Assembly (NCBI RefSeq): GCF_902167145.1
Contig: NC_050098.1
Span: forward strand, 34,280,501-34,344,500
Source of the DNA: Zea mays
Lineage: Eukaryota > Streptophyta > Magnoliopsida > Poales > Poaceae
Reading direction: 5' to 3'
DNA length: 64,000 bases
This document shows positions 43,779 through 55,600 of this stretch, piece by piece. Below the pieces are notes generated by a model, which saw nothing but the letters and a program-made list of their open reading frames with translations, ran no database searches and was not told the origin of the DNA. The stretch's first letter is position 1, and the number at the start of each line of letters is the position of its first letter. The position numbers and the translations under genes are program-made.

Positions 43779-44792
43779 CTATGGTTCTAGAGTTATCTTG
43801 GTCTTGCAGTCGGGGTTGCCATAAGACTGGTGTCCACGCTGAGGTGAGCGGTACGGGTGCTGAGTCCCAACGGGAGCGGGGGAACCACCATCCAAATAAC
43901 GACGTTCCGCGCGCTCAGCCCGCAGCAGGGCGATCTCAGCACGAGCCCTACTCAGCTCGTCTAATGCATGGTCCAGCTCCGTGTTTAGCACGGCGGCTAG
44001 GTTGACTGTGCTGCTCAACCTAGGATTGCCCTCACCGACGGGTGAGACAATCACGCCTCCTGTGCTGCCAGATGGACGGCGGGGGTAATACTTCAGGTCA
44101 AGACCGTCAGCTGCCCCACCGAAAACCAAGCAGTAGTGCGAAAGCGCACGCCGTGCAGCATCTTGCATGGCTGCCTCAGCTGAGTCCCGTTCAGAGATAG
44201 AATAGTGCTCTGAGCAGGCCTCCGCACCCTGGAGACTGTTCTCCGGGCAGCGCACCAAGCAAGTTGCCTCCCAGCGGTCCGGGTAGACCCCGCGACTGTG
44301 CTGGTAGACCACACAGCGATACTCGATGGACCAAGTATGCCGGTCAAATGCCCGACGTAGCAGGGTGTCGAGCGCATCGTGGAAGTGACACCCGCGAGCA
44401 GCGTCGCGAGTGATGGGTCGAGCAACCCATCCTTCCGGCTCAGGGTTAGCAGAGAAGTCGGTGTCGTGGCTCGAGCTGTCGTCGCCATCTCCGTCGTCTG
44501 GGTCTCCTCCAGCAGCTACTCCAGAAGCTAGGGCGCCCAGTGGTGGTGCAGGGGGCGGCTCCAGAGGAAGCACAGGGGAGCAGCTCCTCACAGACTCTAT
44601 CTCCTGGTGGAGCGAGAAGGAAGAGCTCTGCTGCTCCTGTCGTCGACGCTCCTGCTCCTCACGCAGGCGGTGGTGTAGTCTCTCCAAGTGGCTGGACTGT
44701 CCGGCCACGGGACGGCGAAGCGGACGCTCAGCAAGGCGGGAGGGTAAGAAGGGGATGACTGACTTTCGTGCAGTGTGTCTAAGTCGAGCCAT
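43779..44792 (-). CDS. ORF1 of TK3, 337 residues, unknown function
   Basis: It is intact and of the same length as in the other two Tekay copies. The regions are as described for TK1: a basic Gln/Arg-rich N-terminus, a Pro/Asp-rich linker, a Tyr/Trp/Cys-rich middle with an Ala-rich helix, and a coiled-coil-like stretch near the C-terminus. It stays open although gag-pol of the same element has two stops. Confidence 0.75.
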   Translation of the reverse strand: MARLRHTARKSVIPFLPSRLAERPLRRPVAGQSSHLERLHHRLREEQERRRQEQQSSSFSLHQEIESVRSCSPVLPLEPPPAPPLGALASGVAAGGDPDDGDGDDSSSHDTDFSANPEPEGWVARPITRDAARGCHFHDALDTLLRRAFDRHTWSIEYRCVVYQHSRGVYPDRWEATCLVRCPENSLQGAEACSEHYSISERDSAEAAMQDAARRALSHYCLVFGGAADGLDLKYYPRRPSGSTGGVIVSPVGEGNPRLSSTVNLAAVLNTELDHALDELSRARAEIALLRAERAERRYLDGGSPAPVGTQHPYRSPQRGHQSYGNPDCKTKITLEP

Positions 44793-45035
44793 CTACAAAA
44801 GACATTGCAAGCAAAAGGGTGAGAACGGAATTAATATGACCAGCAAATAATGAATCATAAGTAAATGAAGGATTAGAATAAAACATGATTTTCAGCAAGG
44901 TATTATATATAGTAGAACATAGGTTTGGTCGGTAGGACCAACTTTTGAAGGGATATCAAAGTCAAGGCAGAGACAGAGGTCTATAGTCCTTAGAACGACC
45001 ATTCTACTCTAGGTTAGCGGTCCTACAGTCAGCAC

Positions 45036-45048
45036 GGCTCTGATACCA
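45036..45048 (-). promoter_or_regulatory. TK3 primer binding site
   Basis: TGGTATCAGAGCC on the minus strand, four bases inside the 5' LTR, complementary to initiator-Met tRNA. Confidence 0.9.
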
Positions 45049-45052
45049 CTTA

Positions 45053-47699
45053 TGTCACACCCGGTTTTAGAAGGCAAACCGAATGCGAACCATGTACGTG
45101 CCAGGATCAGTTATTCACGTACACGGCAGTTACATAATATGGACATCATCACACAGTGCTCAAAATAGTATTAATAAGGGAAATAGTCGATTACATCATA
45201 CGTCTGAGACGTCCATATAGTTCTTACAATAAATCAAAGTGCGGAAAAGAAACGTAGATAACGCGGCCTTCACAGGCAGCCGACTGGGGGTTGCCGCTAA
45301 CCCACACCTAGAACTCATCGTAGTCTTGGAACTCCTGGAAGTCTCCTTCCACAGCTTCATCTTCGCCTGAGCAGTGGTTGCAATGCTGACAACCTGGGGG
45401 GGGTTTGGTGTGTAGAGCAAGGGTGAGTACACATCAACATACTCAGCAAGTATCCTGTTTGGCTGTAGTGGACTAGCTTTATGTGGGGATAAGTCAAGCA
45501 GTTGCTTTTAGTTGGTCAGGTTATTACTTACTAGTAGAAAGCCAGGTTTTAACATTAACCCAAGTTATTAGCCCAATGTATCCTTTCCAAACGGAAAGAA
45601 TACCACTTACCAATACCATAATCGTAATCAGAACCATCAATCTCATTGTCACCTGTACCAAAGTATCTCTGATCAAGTATCACTAATCTCTGGAGCTCCC
45701 TTGGCCGCTCATAACCGTGAGCACGGCTGATATATCAGTTTCATAACACTCTGCAGAGGTTGTGCACTTTACCCACAAGCCGTGATTCCCTCTTGCCTCG
45801 GGCCGATCAAACCCTTAAACACTACCAAGGTGAATAGGCAGGGTCTCACTACGTAGCTTTTACAAAGATTCCTCGGGGCTGTAGCCGCCCGTTAGGTTTC
45901 CTAAATGTACCGCACTCCTCCCCAAGGGACAAATCAACCTTGGCAGAGCGAGCCGCATACACCGAGCCCCATTGACGGCACGACGGCGAAGCGAACTACA
46001 CCCCGGATCCTCTAATTATTCAGCTAAGGGCACCCCATTCTACCCTCATGGTTGCACTGTTTTCCCGGGCGGTCATCCATAGAACAGGTCCTTACGGAGA
46101 GGCACTCGAGAAAACGCTCGAGCCCCCTTAAAGCCACAAGTACAACATCATAATAAGAGAAGGGAAAACAGCGTATCATAGATAATCTCATCATGTTCAT
46201 TGATTAGAGTTGAGCAATAGCATAAAGCTAAACAGTAATAATCCAACCCAGATAGGTAAACAAGGACATGGATAACAAAAGCTAGTCAATCCTTAGGTAT
46301 AAAGGTGTAATGCGGGGGTGAATTAAATAATGAATAGGACAGAGATAGGTCAAAGGACACTTGCCTCCACCAAACGACTGCTGCTCAGGGGCTTCTCCTG
46401 CGAATTCCTCGGGCTCTTCGACCGGATCGTTCTCTATGCGATTGCAAACATACATACATCCATCCACATTTAATACAAAAGAACAGTACACCATACAAGG
46501 GAACAAATAAAGTGAGTATGCATCAAGTATGACATTCGATATCGCATTTGTTATGGTTAGAAAGAAACGGGAAAAGGTCTCGCAGGGGGTTAAATCTTAT
46601 GCACTAACGATCAATTACAATTGGTTCTTAACAAAAGAATTCTGTTACATATACACTAATGGAAACCTAATCATTTTAAGTTGATCAACATTGCACGAGG
46701 TAAACAATTAACTACATGAATCAACTAGCATAACAGAATTTTAAATTAAACTTCCTATTTCAATGGCATGAACAATGATTAGCCTACCTAAAATAAAATA
46801 GCTATGAGCACAGAAAGTAAATAAAATAAAATAAAAAAATAAAAAAACAGAGGGGGGGCGGTTGAACCGGCCCTAGGGGCGGTTGAACCGGCCCTGCGCA
46901 GGGGGCGCGGCCAGGGCGGGCTGGGGCGCGGCCAGGGCTGGCCAGCGGCCGGCTGGGCGGCCAGGGGGGCGCGCCGGGGGCGGCCAGCGGCCGGCTGGGG
47001 GCACGGCCGGGGCGGCTGGGGGCGCGGCCAAGGGCGCGGCAGCGGCCGGCCAGGGCGCGCGGCCAGGGGGCCGGGCGGCTGGGCTGCCAAGGGGAGGGAG
47101 GAGGGGAGAGGGGAGAGGGAGGGAGGAGGGGGGGCTCACCGGCGGGGGCGGCCGACGGCGAGGGGCGGCCGGCAGCGAGGGCGACGGCGCTAGGGCAGGG
47201 GGCGGGTAGGGGCGGCGGCGGCTTAGGGTGGGGGAGAGAAAATGAGAGAAAATGAGAGGGAGAGGGAGAGGGTTTGGGGAAAAAAAAGGGGGGGATGAGG
47301 GGGGGGGGCGGCTGGGCCTTTTTGGGCCCAAGAGGGGGCGCCAGGGCGGCTGGGCCGGCCGGGGTCGGCCCACGGCGCGGGAGAGAGAGAAAAAGAGGAG
47401 AGAGAAAGAGAGAGAAAAAAGAAAGAAAAGATCTTCTCCTCATTTTCGAAATCCGATCTTTCTACATGAATGCATTTGCACTTTCAAAGCAATCAAAAGA
47501 AATGCAAGGTTCGGCATGGTGCATCAAACAACATAAAGTATTTAGGGTTTTTCTTACACGGGAATTCCAAACCGAATCCCGCTAGAACTTTGGAAAAGGT
47601 CAAGGTTTAGCGAAGGGAAAGAGAAAAAGAAAAGGTAACGCCCGAATTTTGGCGAGTAAAGAAAAGAAAAAATTCAACTGCAAAATTCGGGGCGTTACA
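45053..47699 (-). repeat. TK3 5' LTR, 2647 bp
   Basis: It has the same termini as the 3' LTR. The C run before the last LTR exon is only 8 here, against about 13 in the other copy. Confidence 0.95.
45308..47443 (-). CDS. Putative LTR gene, TK3 5' LTR copy (47443-47140, 46433-46365, 45393-45308)
   Basis: The arrangement and phases match the 3' LTR copy. The last exon has one further change (GAC to GAT, synonymous). Transcription from this LTR would carry these exons as the leader of the element RNA. Confidence 0.4.
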
Positions 47700-49008
47700 C
47701 CCTGCCTTCGGGAGGCAGAGCTTTTGGCCCGTCGGACTGCGGCATCCTCCAGGAGATTCTTGAGTTCTCCCTGGATACGCCACCCCTCGGTGGTGGATGG
47801 TTCCGGCATCGCTCAGAGTAGTATTGCTGCTGCAGCCAGGTTCTGGCCGACCCCACTGGAAGCCAGGGGCAGCCTTACCCCAGCATCGTCAGCGATGCGG
47901 TGTTGGACGTCCTGGGGCAGATGACGCGCTTCTCCGGCTGGTGCTCGGCCTGCCCACTCCTGCCCGATGTTCTGCCGGAGCTGCACAAATTGTCCTACTT
48001 CCTCATCGAGCTTGGCCTGCATATCGCGGATTTGCTCGAGCTGTGCATCCTGACCCCCTGCAGGGACTAGGACCACAACTAGCTCCCGAAGGATGTCAAC
48101 GCGAGGTGCAGGCTTAGGGGGATCGCCGTCCTCCGGCATACCAAGGTGGTTGCCTTCGTCGAGACCCCCTAGATCGACGTGGAAACATTCGCGACTTGGG
48201 CCACAGTCCTCGTTGCCGAGGCTGTGGCTATCATCGGAGCAAACGGAGAGGCACTAGTCACACGCGGTCATGAAGTCCCGCATGGCACTGGGGTTCCCGA
48301 GCCCGGAGAAATCCCAACCATAGTCGGGCTCGTCATCTTCCTCGGAACCCGGAGCCCATAGGTCGAGACGACCGTCAATTGGTCCCAGGTTGACCACATA
48401 TGATACCCCGGAAGGTTCGGATATGCCTTTATGAAAGCGTCCACCGAAGCGGGGTCGCTTGGTGGGTCGAAGCTGAATCTAAAAGGCAAAGGGTGGAAAA
48501 CGGACGGTACCTCTTGATCGACGGATGGTGACGGAGTCGCGTCGGGGGCGGACTGCACCGTTATCTCAGGTACGAGGCTAACGCCCAGCAGGTCCTTCGC
48601 GAGCGTGCTGGCGTCATCCATCCATTTGGGGTTGGCGTGTTGCGGGGAAACGACGCCCGTCTTCGTCTCAGACGCAAGGTCGACGCCCGACGTGTCCCCC
48701 GCTGGGGCGCCGGCATCGTCGACTCGCTCGACAGCCGACGAGGTGCCGCCTCCTGCTTGGCCATGGTTGCCCCGCCTCTTCCTCCGTCGGTGGGGAAGGT
48801 GACGGGACAGACCCGGATGCTGCTCTTCCGCCACGAGGGGAAGACGTCGTCGATTCCGCCGCCGGCGGGCGGGCTGACGGCCGCCATTGTCGTTGTCGCG
48901 CGGCAGAGGAAGGAGTACCATGTCGTAGCTGCCATCGAGGGACATGAACTCAAGACTCCCGAAACGGAGCAGCATCCCGAGCTGGAGAGGTTGCTGGAGA
49001 CTACCCAT
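47700..49008 (-). pseudogene. TT1 gag, N-terminal part
   Basis: ATG 49008 opens the segment MGSLQQPLQLGMLLRFG, as in TT2. The frame continues through an Arg-rich stretch, a Ser/Pro-rich spacer and, after a one-base deletion near 48370 relative to TT2, through QLEQIRDMQAKLDEE to the TK3 insertion point at 47700. It is separated from its C-terminal half by 11.6 kb. Confidence 0.88.
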
Positions 49009-49048
49009 CTGGAGCTTGACGGGAAGCTGTTCGTCAACACGCAGCAGG

Positions 49049-49066
49049 CCCCTACCTGGCGCGCCA
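49049..49066 (-). promoter_or_regulatory. TT1 primer binding site
   Basis: TGGCGCGCCAGGTAGGGG on the minus strand, two bases inside the LTR. It begins with TGG as expected for pairing to a tRNA CCA end and is identical in TT2. I do not name the tRNA. Confidence 0.8.
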
Positions 49067-49068
49067 AC

Positions 49069-50615
49069 TGTCGGCGTTTCGACCCTAGGGGGTCCCTGGA
49101 CCGACGAGTAAATTGTCGCTGCGTGTCCCAGCCTAGATGGGTTAGCGCGAGACGGAACACAAGGGGGAAACAATAAGGGGAACCGCGGCTCGTGTTGTCC
49201 TGCGCCCAGGGCGGATGCGCTTGCAGTAGGGGGTTACAAGCGTTCGCGAGGGAGAGAGAGAGAGCCTGCTCGCCAGCCCGTCCTCCCGCGCGGCCACCTT
49301 TTTCGTACGAGGGCCCTGGACCTTCCTTTTGTAGACGTAAGGAGAGGGCCCAGGTGTACAATGGGGGGTGTAGCAGTGTGCTAACGTGTCCGGCAGAGAG
49401 GAGCCAGAGTCCTATGTACATGCCGACGTGGCTGTCGGAGAGGTGTTGGTGCCCTGTTCATGTGATGTCGTGGCCGTCGGAGGAGCACTTAAACCCTGTA
49501 GAAGCACAGCTGTCGGGGATGTCGGGACCTTGCTGACGTCTCCTTGCTTCTGTAGGGAGCTGAGAACCGCCGTCGTCATGGAGCACGTGGGGTGTCATCA
49601 TTACTCGTTTTACCGGGGCGAGCCAGATGGGACGCCGATCTTGTTCCCCGTAGCCTGAGCTAGCTAGAGGTAGGGTAATGATGTACCCCCTACGACGTGG
49701 TCGGTCCAAGCCCATGGTCGGGCGAGGCGGAGGCTCCTCCGAGGTCGAGGCTGAGTCCGAGCCCTAGGGTCGGGCGAGGCGGAGACCGTCGTTCGAGGTC
49801 GAGGCTGAGTCCGAGCCCTGGGGTCGGGCGAGACGGATACCGTCGTCCGAGGTCGAGGTTGAGTCCGAGCCCTGGGGTCGGGCGAGGCGGAGACCGTCTT
49901 CCGGGGTCGAGGTTGAGTCCGAGCCCTGGGGTCGGGCAAGGCAGATTCTGTCGTTCGAGGTCGAGGTTGAGTCCGAGCCCTGGGGTCGGGCGAGGCGGAG
50001 TCCGTCCTCTGGGGTCGAGGTTGAGTCCGAGCCCTAGGGTCGGGCAAGGCGGAGTCCGTCCTCCGGGGTCGAGGTTGAGTCCGAGCCCTGGGGTCGGGCG
50101 AGGCGGAGCTTCCTATGGCGCCCGAGGCTGGACTTGGCTGCTGTCAGCCTCACCCTGGCGGGTGGCACAACAGTCGGAGCAGTGCAGGCGGCGCTATTTT
50201 CCTGTTAGGTCGGTCAGTGGAGGGGCGAAGTGACTGCGGTCACTTCCGCCTTGTCGACTAAGGAGCGCGCGTCAGGATAAGGTGTCAGGCGATCCTTGCA
50301 TTGAATGCTCCTGCGATGCAGTCGGTTGGCGCGGCGATCTGGCCAAGGTTGCTTCACTGCGAAGCCTGCCCGAGCTCAGTCTTGGGCGAATCGAAGGTGC
50401 GCCCGTTACTTGAGGATGCCCTCGGGCGAGGCGTGAATCTGCCTTGGTCTATTGTTCCTGCCCGAGGCTGGGCTCGAGCGAGGCGAGATCGTGTCCCTTG
50501 AGTGGACGGAGCCTTGATCTGAATTGCGCCCATCAGGCCTTTGCAGCTTTGTGCTGATGGTGGTTACCAGCCGAGTTTAGGAGTCTTGGGGGTACCCTAA
50601 TTATGGTCCCCGACA
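49069..50615 (-). repeat. TT1 5' LTR, 1547 bp, with altered TATA box
   Basis: It has the same termini as the 3' LTR. Near 49330 the minus strand reads CTACAAAAGG where the 3' LTR has CTATAAAAGG. The 54-bp array is at 49690-50105. Confidence 0.92.
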
Positions 50616-50620
50616 GGTAG

Positions 50621-50980
50621 TGATTTTACTTTTGTTCGTTTTTTTTTCAAATCAAATTTGTTATCTTCGTATTTGGCCCATAAAACAAGGCACTATATTC
50701 GCCAGGATGACTTACAAAGTAATAAATTAACATAAAATAAAGAAAAATAATCACCAATGAATTTTATGATGATTGAACGATTTAGATTAAACAAAAAAAA
50801 GTCAATTCCCAGTATATATAATTATAAGACTAATAAAAAGAACCTACAACATTGAGTTTTATGATCTAATGTCTTAGATTAAATCAAAGAGTCAATGTAT
50901 AATACAATTTTGAGATTTTAAAAAATAGAAAATAGCGTGCATTCTTGGATTATGTAATGATTGAACTATATATATATATA
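50621..50980. other. End of the outer CACTA (TG) and AT-rich host flank
   Basis: After the target duplication, TG (50621-50622) completes the CACTA terminus. The rest is AT-rich with a TA run before TT2 (50968-50980). No gene is seen. Confidence 0.65.
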
Positions 50981-51469
50981 TGTCGGGGACCATAATTAGG
51001 GGTACCCTCAAGGCTCCTAATTCTCAGCTGGTAACCCCCATCAGCATAAAGCTGCAAAGGCCTGATGGGTGCGATCAAGTCAGGGATCAGTCCATTCGAG
51101 GGGCTCGATCACGCCTCGCCCAAGCCTAGCCTCGGACAAGGGCAGCCGACCCCGGAGGATCTCCGCCTCGCCCGAGGCCCCCCTCCAGCGGCAAACACGT
51201 TCCCGGCTCGCCCAAGGCCCTGTCTTCGCCAAGAAGCAACCCCGACCAAATCGCAGGAGCATTTAATGCAAAGGTGGCCTGACACCTTTATCCTGACGCG
51301 CGTCCCTCAGCTGACAGAGCCGAAGTAACCGCTGTCACTTCGCCGCTCCACTGACCGGTCTGACAGAAAGACAGCGCCGCCTGCGCCGCTCCGACTGCGG
51401 TGCCACTTGACAGAGTGAGGCTGACAGGCAGTCCGGCCCGGCCGCACACCATAGGAAACTTCGCTCCGC

Positions 51470-51800
51470 CCGACCCAGGGCTCGGACTCGGGCTAAGCCC
51501 CGGAAGACGGCGAACTCCGCTCCGCCCGACCCAGGGCTCAGACTCGGGCTAAGCCCCGGAAGACGGCGAACTCCGCTCCGCCCGACCCAGGGCTCGGACT
51601 CGGGCTAAGCCCTAGAAGACGGCGAACTCCGCTCCGCCCGACCCAGGGCTCGGACTCGGGCTAAGCCCCGGAAGACGGCGAACTCCGCTCCGCCTGACCC
51701 AGGGCTCGGACTCGGGCTAAGCCCTGGAAGACGGCGAACTCCGCTCCGCCCGACCCAGGGCTCGGACTTGGGCTCAGCCCCAGAAGACGACGAACTCCGC
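51470..51800. repeat. 57-bp tandem array in the TT2 5' LTR
   Basis: There are about six units of GAACTCCGCTCCGCCCGACC plus CAGGGCTCGGACTCGGGCTA and a short spacer. The 3' LTR has the corresponding array at 63598-63920. Confidence 0.88.
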
Positions 51801-52325
51801 TTCGCCCGACCCCAGGACTCCAATTCCGCCCTGGCCTCAACCAACGGCCTCCGCCTCGCCCGACCTAGGGGCTCGAACTCGGCCTCGGCCACGGAAGACG
51901 AACTCGACCTCGACCTCGGAGGAGCCTCCACATCGCCCAACCTAGGGCGTGGACCAGCCACGTCAACAGGAGGCGCCATCATTACCCTACTCCAAGCTGA
52001 CTCAGGCTACGGGGAACAAGACCGGCGTCCCATCTGGCTCACTCCGCCAGATAGGCGATGATGGCGCCCCGCACGCTCCCTGACGATGGCGGCTCTCGGC
52101 CCCCTTACGGAAGCAAGAGGACGTCAGCAAGGACTCGATGGCCTCGACAGCTGTCCCTCCGCCAGGCTCTAGCACTCCTCCGACGGCCACGACATCACAC
52201 AAACCGGGCGCCAAATTCTCTCCGGCCGCCACGATGGCGTGTACTTAGGGCACTAGCTCTCCTCCGCTAGACACGTAGCACTCTGCTACACCCCCCATTG
52301 TACACCTGGATCCTCTCCTTATGCC

Positions 52326-52333
52326 TATAAAAG
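52326..52333 (+). promoter_or_regulatory. TATA box of TT2
   Basis: TATAAAAG about 308 bp before the LTR end, at the place equivalent to the TATA box of TT1. Confidence 0.75.
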
Positions 52334-52635
52334 AAGGACCAGGGCCCTCTTAGGGAAGGTTGGCCGCGTGGGGACGAGGACGAGACGGGCGCTCGCGTGA
52401 GGCCACTCGCTCCTTCCCCCGTGTGGACGCTTGTAACCCCCTACTGCAAGCGCACCCGACCTGGGCGTGGGACGAACACGAAGGCCGCGGGATTTCCACC
52501 TCTCTCTCGCCCATCTCCGGCCTCCTCGCTTTCCCCCCTTCGCGTTCGGCCTCGCGTCGACCCATCTAGGCTGGGACACGCAGCGACACTTCACTCGTCG
52601 GCCCAGGGACCCCCCGGTCTCGAAACGCCGACAGT

Positions 52636-52653
52636 TGGCGCGCCAGGTAGGGG
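52636..52653 (+). promoter_or_regulatory. TT2 primer binding site
   Basis: TGGCGCGCCAGGTAGGGG, two bases inside the LTR, identical to TT1. Confidence 0.8.
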
Positions 52654-52693
52654 ACTGCTGCGTGTTGACGAACAGCTTCCCGTCAAGCTCCAG

Positions 52694-55600
52694 ATGGGTA
52701 GTCTCCAGCAACCTCTCCGGCCCGGGACGGTGCTTCGTTTCGGGAACCTTGAGTTCATGTCCCTCGACGGCAGCTACGACATGATACTCTTTCCACCGCC
52801 GGGCGACAACGAAAGTGGCGGCCGACAGTCCGCCCGCCGGCGACGGGATCGACGACGTCTTCCCCGCGTGGTGGGAGAACAACCTTCGAGCTTGCCCCGT
52901 CCTCTTCCCCGTCGATGGAGGAGGAGGAGGCGGGGCAACCAAGGCCAAGCAGGAGGCGACGCCTCGTCGGCCGTCGAGCGAGTCGACAACGCCAGCGCTC
53001 CAACGGGGGGCGCGCCGGGCATCGGCCTCGCGCTTGAGACGAAGACGAGCGCTGTCTCCCCGCGACACGTCAATCCCGAGCAAACGGACGACGCCAACAC
53101 GCTCGCGAAAGGCTTGCTGGGTGTCGCCCTCGTACCTGAGACGACGGTGCAGTCGGCCCCCGACGTGACCTCATCACCGCCCGTCGACCAGGAGGTACCG
53201 ACCGATTCCCATCCCACGCCTCTCGGATTTAGCCTCGACCCACCTAGCGGCTCCGCTTTGGCGGACGCTTTCGTAGAGGCGAATCCGAACCCTCTAGGAA
53301 CTCGTATGCGGTCGCCTTGGGACCGGCTGACGAACGTCTCGACCTACGGGCCCTCCGGGTCCGAGGAAGACGACGAGCCCAGCTTCTGTTGGGATTTCTC
53401 CGGATTTGGCAACCCCAGTGCCATGCGGGACCTCATGACCGCATGCGACTACTGCCTTTCCGACTGTTCCGACGGTAGCCGTAGCCTCGGCAACGAGGAC
53501 TACGGCCCGAGCCGCGAATGTTTCCACGTCGATCTAGGGGGTCCCTCCGAAGGCAACCATCTCGGCATGCCGGAGGACGGTGATCTCCCTAGGCCGGTGC
53601 CTCACGTTGACATCCCGCGGGAGCTAGCTGTGGTCCCCGTTCCGGCGGGGGGTCACAACCCACAACTCGAGCAAATCCACGGGGTGCAGGCCAGGCTCGA
53701 CGAGGGAGCAGGAGCGCTCGAGCCAATCCGCCAGGACGTCGGGCAGGCATGGGCGGGCCAACCTCCGGCCGGAGAAATGCGTCATCTACCCCAGGGCTTC
53801 CAGCACCGCATCGCCGACGATGTCAGGGTCAGGCCGCCACCCGCATCTAGTGGGGTCGGCCAGAACCTGGCTGCAGCAGCAATGCTCCTCCGCGCGATGC
53901 CGGAGCCATCAACCACCGAGGGGCGGCGAATCCAGGGAGAGCTCAAGGATCTCCTGGAAGGCGCCGCGGTCCGGCGGGCCGAGAGCTCCGCCTCCCGAAG
54001 GCAGGGGTACCCCTCGAAACATCATGCCGTGACTTCCCGATTCATGCGGGAAGCCTCGGTCTGCACCGGGCGCACGCGCAACACAGCGCCTGCGGCCCCG
54101 GGTTGCCTCGGCAACGAGCACCATCACCGCGATCGTTGGGCCCACCTCGACGAGAGGGTGCGCCGAGGCTACCACCCCAGGCGTGGGGGACGCTACGACA
54201 GCGAGGAGGATCGGAGTCCCTCGCTCGAACCACCCGGTCCACAGGCCTTCAGCCGGGCCATACGACGGGCGCCGTTCCCGACCCGGTTCCGACCCCCGAC
54301 TACTATCACAAAGTACTCGGGGGAGACGAGACTGGAACTGTGGCTCGCAGACTACCGTCTGGCCTGCCAACTGGGTGGAACGGACGATGACAACCTCATC
54401 ATCCGCAACCTCCCCCTGTTCCTCTCCGACACCGCTCGCGCCTGGTTGGAGCACCTGCCTCCGGGGCAGATCTCCAACTGGGACGACCTAGTCCAAGCTT
54501 TCGCCGACAATTTCCAGGGCACGTACGTGCGCCCCGGGAATTCCTGGGACCTCCGAAGCTGCCGACAGCAGCCGGGAGAGTCTCTCCGGGACTACATCCG
54601 GCGATTCTCGAAGCAGCGCACCGAGCTGCCCAACATCACCGACTCGGATGTCATCGGCGCTTTCCTCGCTGGCACCACCTGCCGCGACCTGGTGAGCAAG
54701 CTGGGTCGCAAGACCCCCACCAGGGCGAGCGAGCTGATAGACATCGCCACCAAGTTCGCCTCTGGCCAGGAGGCGGTCGAGGCCGTCTTCCGGAAAGACA
54801 AGCAGCCCCAGGGCCGCCCATCGGAAGATGCCCCCGAGGCGTCAGCTCAGCGCGGCGCCAGGAAGAAGGGCAAGAAGAAGTCGCAAGCGAAACGCGATGC
54901 CGCCGACGCGGACCTTGTCGCTGCCGCCGAGCACAAGAACCCTCGGAAGCCCCCCAGAGGTCCCAACCTCTTCGACAAGATGCTCAAGGAGCCGTGCCCC
55001 TATCACCAGGGGCCCGTCAAGCACACCCTTGAGGAGTGCGTCATGCTTCGGCGCCACTTCCACAGGGCCGGGCCACCCGCGGAGGGTGGCAGGGCCTACG
55101 ACGACGACAAGAAGGAAGATCACCAGGCAGGAGAGTTCCCCGAGGTCCGCGACTGCTTCATGATCTACGGCGGGCAAGCGGCGAACGCCTCGGCTCGGCA
55201 CTGCAAGCAAGAGCGTCGGGAGGTCTGTTCGGTGAAGGAGGCGGCGCCAGTCTACCTGGACTGGTCCGACAAGCCCATCACCTTCGACCAAGCCGACCAC
55301 CCCGACCATGTGCCGAGCCCGGGGAAATACCCGCTCGTCGTCGACCCCGTCATCGGCGACGTCAGGCTCACCAAGGTCCTCATGGACGGAGGCAGCAGCC
55401 TCAACATCATCTACGCCGAGACCCTCGGGCTTCTGCGTATCGATCTGTCCTCGGTCCGGGCGGGCGCTGCGCCTTTCCATGGGATCATCCCTGGGAAGCG
55501 CGTCCAGCCCCTCGGACAACTCGATCTTCCCGTCTGCTTCGGAACACCCTCCAACTTCCGAAGGGAGACCCTGACGTTCGAGGTGGTCGGGTTCCGAGGA

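Larger units (their letters stand above)
36100..47699 (-). mobile_element. TK3: complete Tekay-type chromovirus, 11.6 kb
   Basis: Both LTRs (36100-38766 and 45053-47699), primer site, ORF1, full-length gag-pol and polypurine tract are present, flanked by CCCTG. By eye the LTRs differ by about a dozen substitutions over 2.65 kb plus small indels, near 0.5%, so insertion was recent. Gag-pol has two nonsense codons but no frameshift, so structurally this is the best preserved element of the window. It is inserted in gag of TT1. Confidence 0.95.
27308..50615 (-). mobile_element. TT1: Tat-lineage Ty3/gypsy element, interrupted by TK3
   Basis: Excluding TK3 and its duplicated target it spans about 11.7 kb. 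On the minus strand it reads 5' LTR (50615-49069), primer site, gag (interrupted at 47700/36099), a gag-to-RNase H deletion junction near 34990, the archaeal-type RNase H and integrase, a long 3' region and the 3' LTR (28887-27308). A perfect GGTAG duplication flanks it. The two LTRs differ by roughly 5% in the unique part, so it is clearly older than TK3. It has no chromodomain. Protease, RT and the first RNase H are absent. Confidence 0.92.
50981..52633 (+). repeat. TT2 5' LTR, 1653 bp
   Basis: It runs from TGTCGGGGACC to AACGCCGACA. It contains a tandem array (51470-51800; unit about 57 bp with GGAAGACGGCGAACTCCGCT) and a TATA box. It is related to the TT1 LTR at its ends but differs strongly in the middle. 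Confidence 0.94.
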
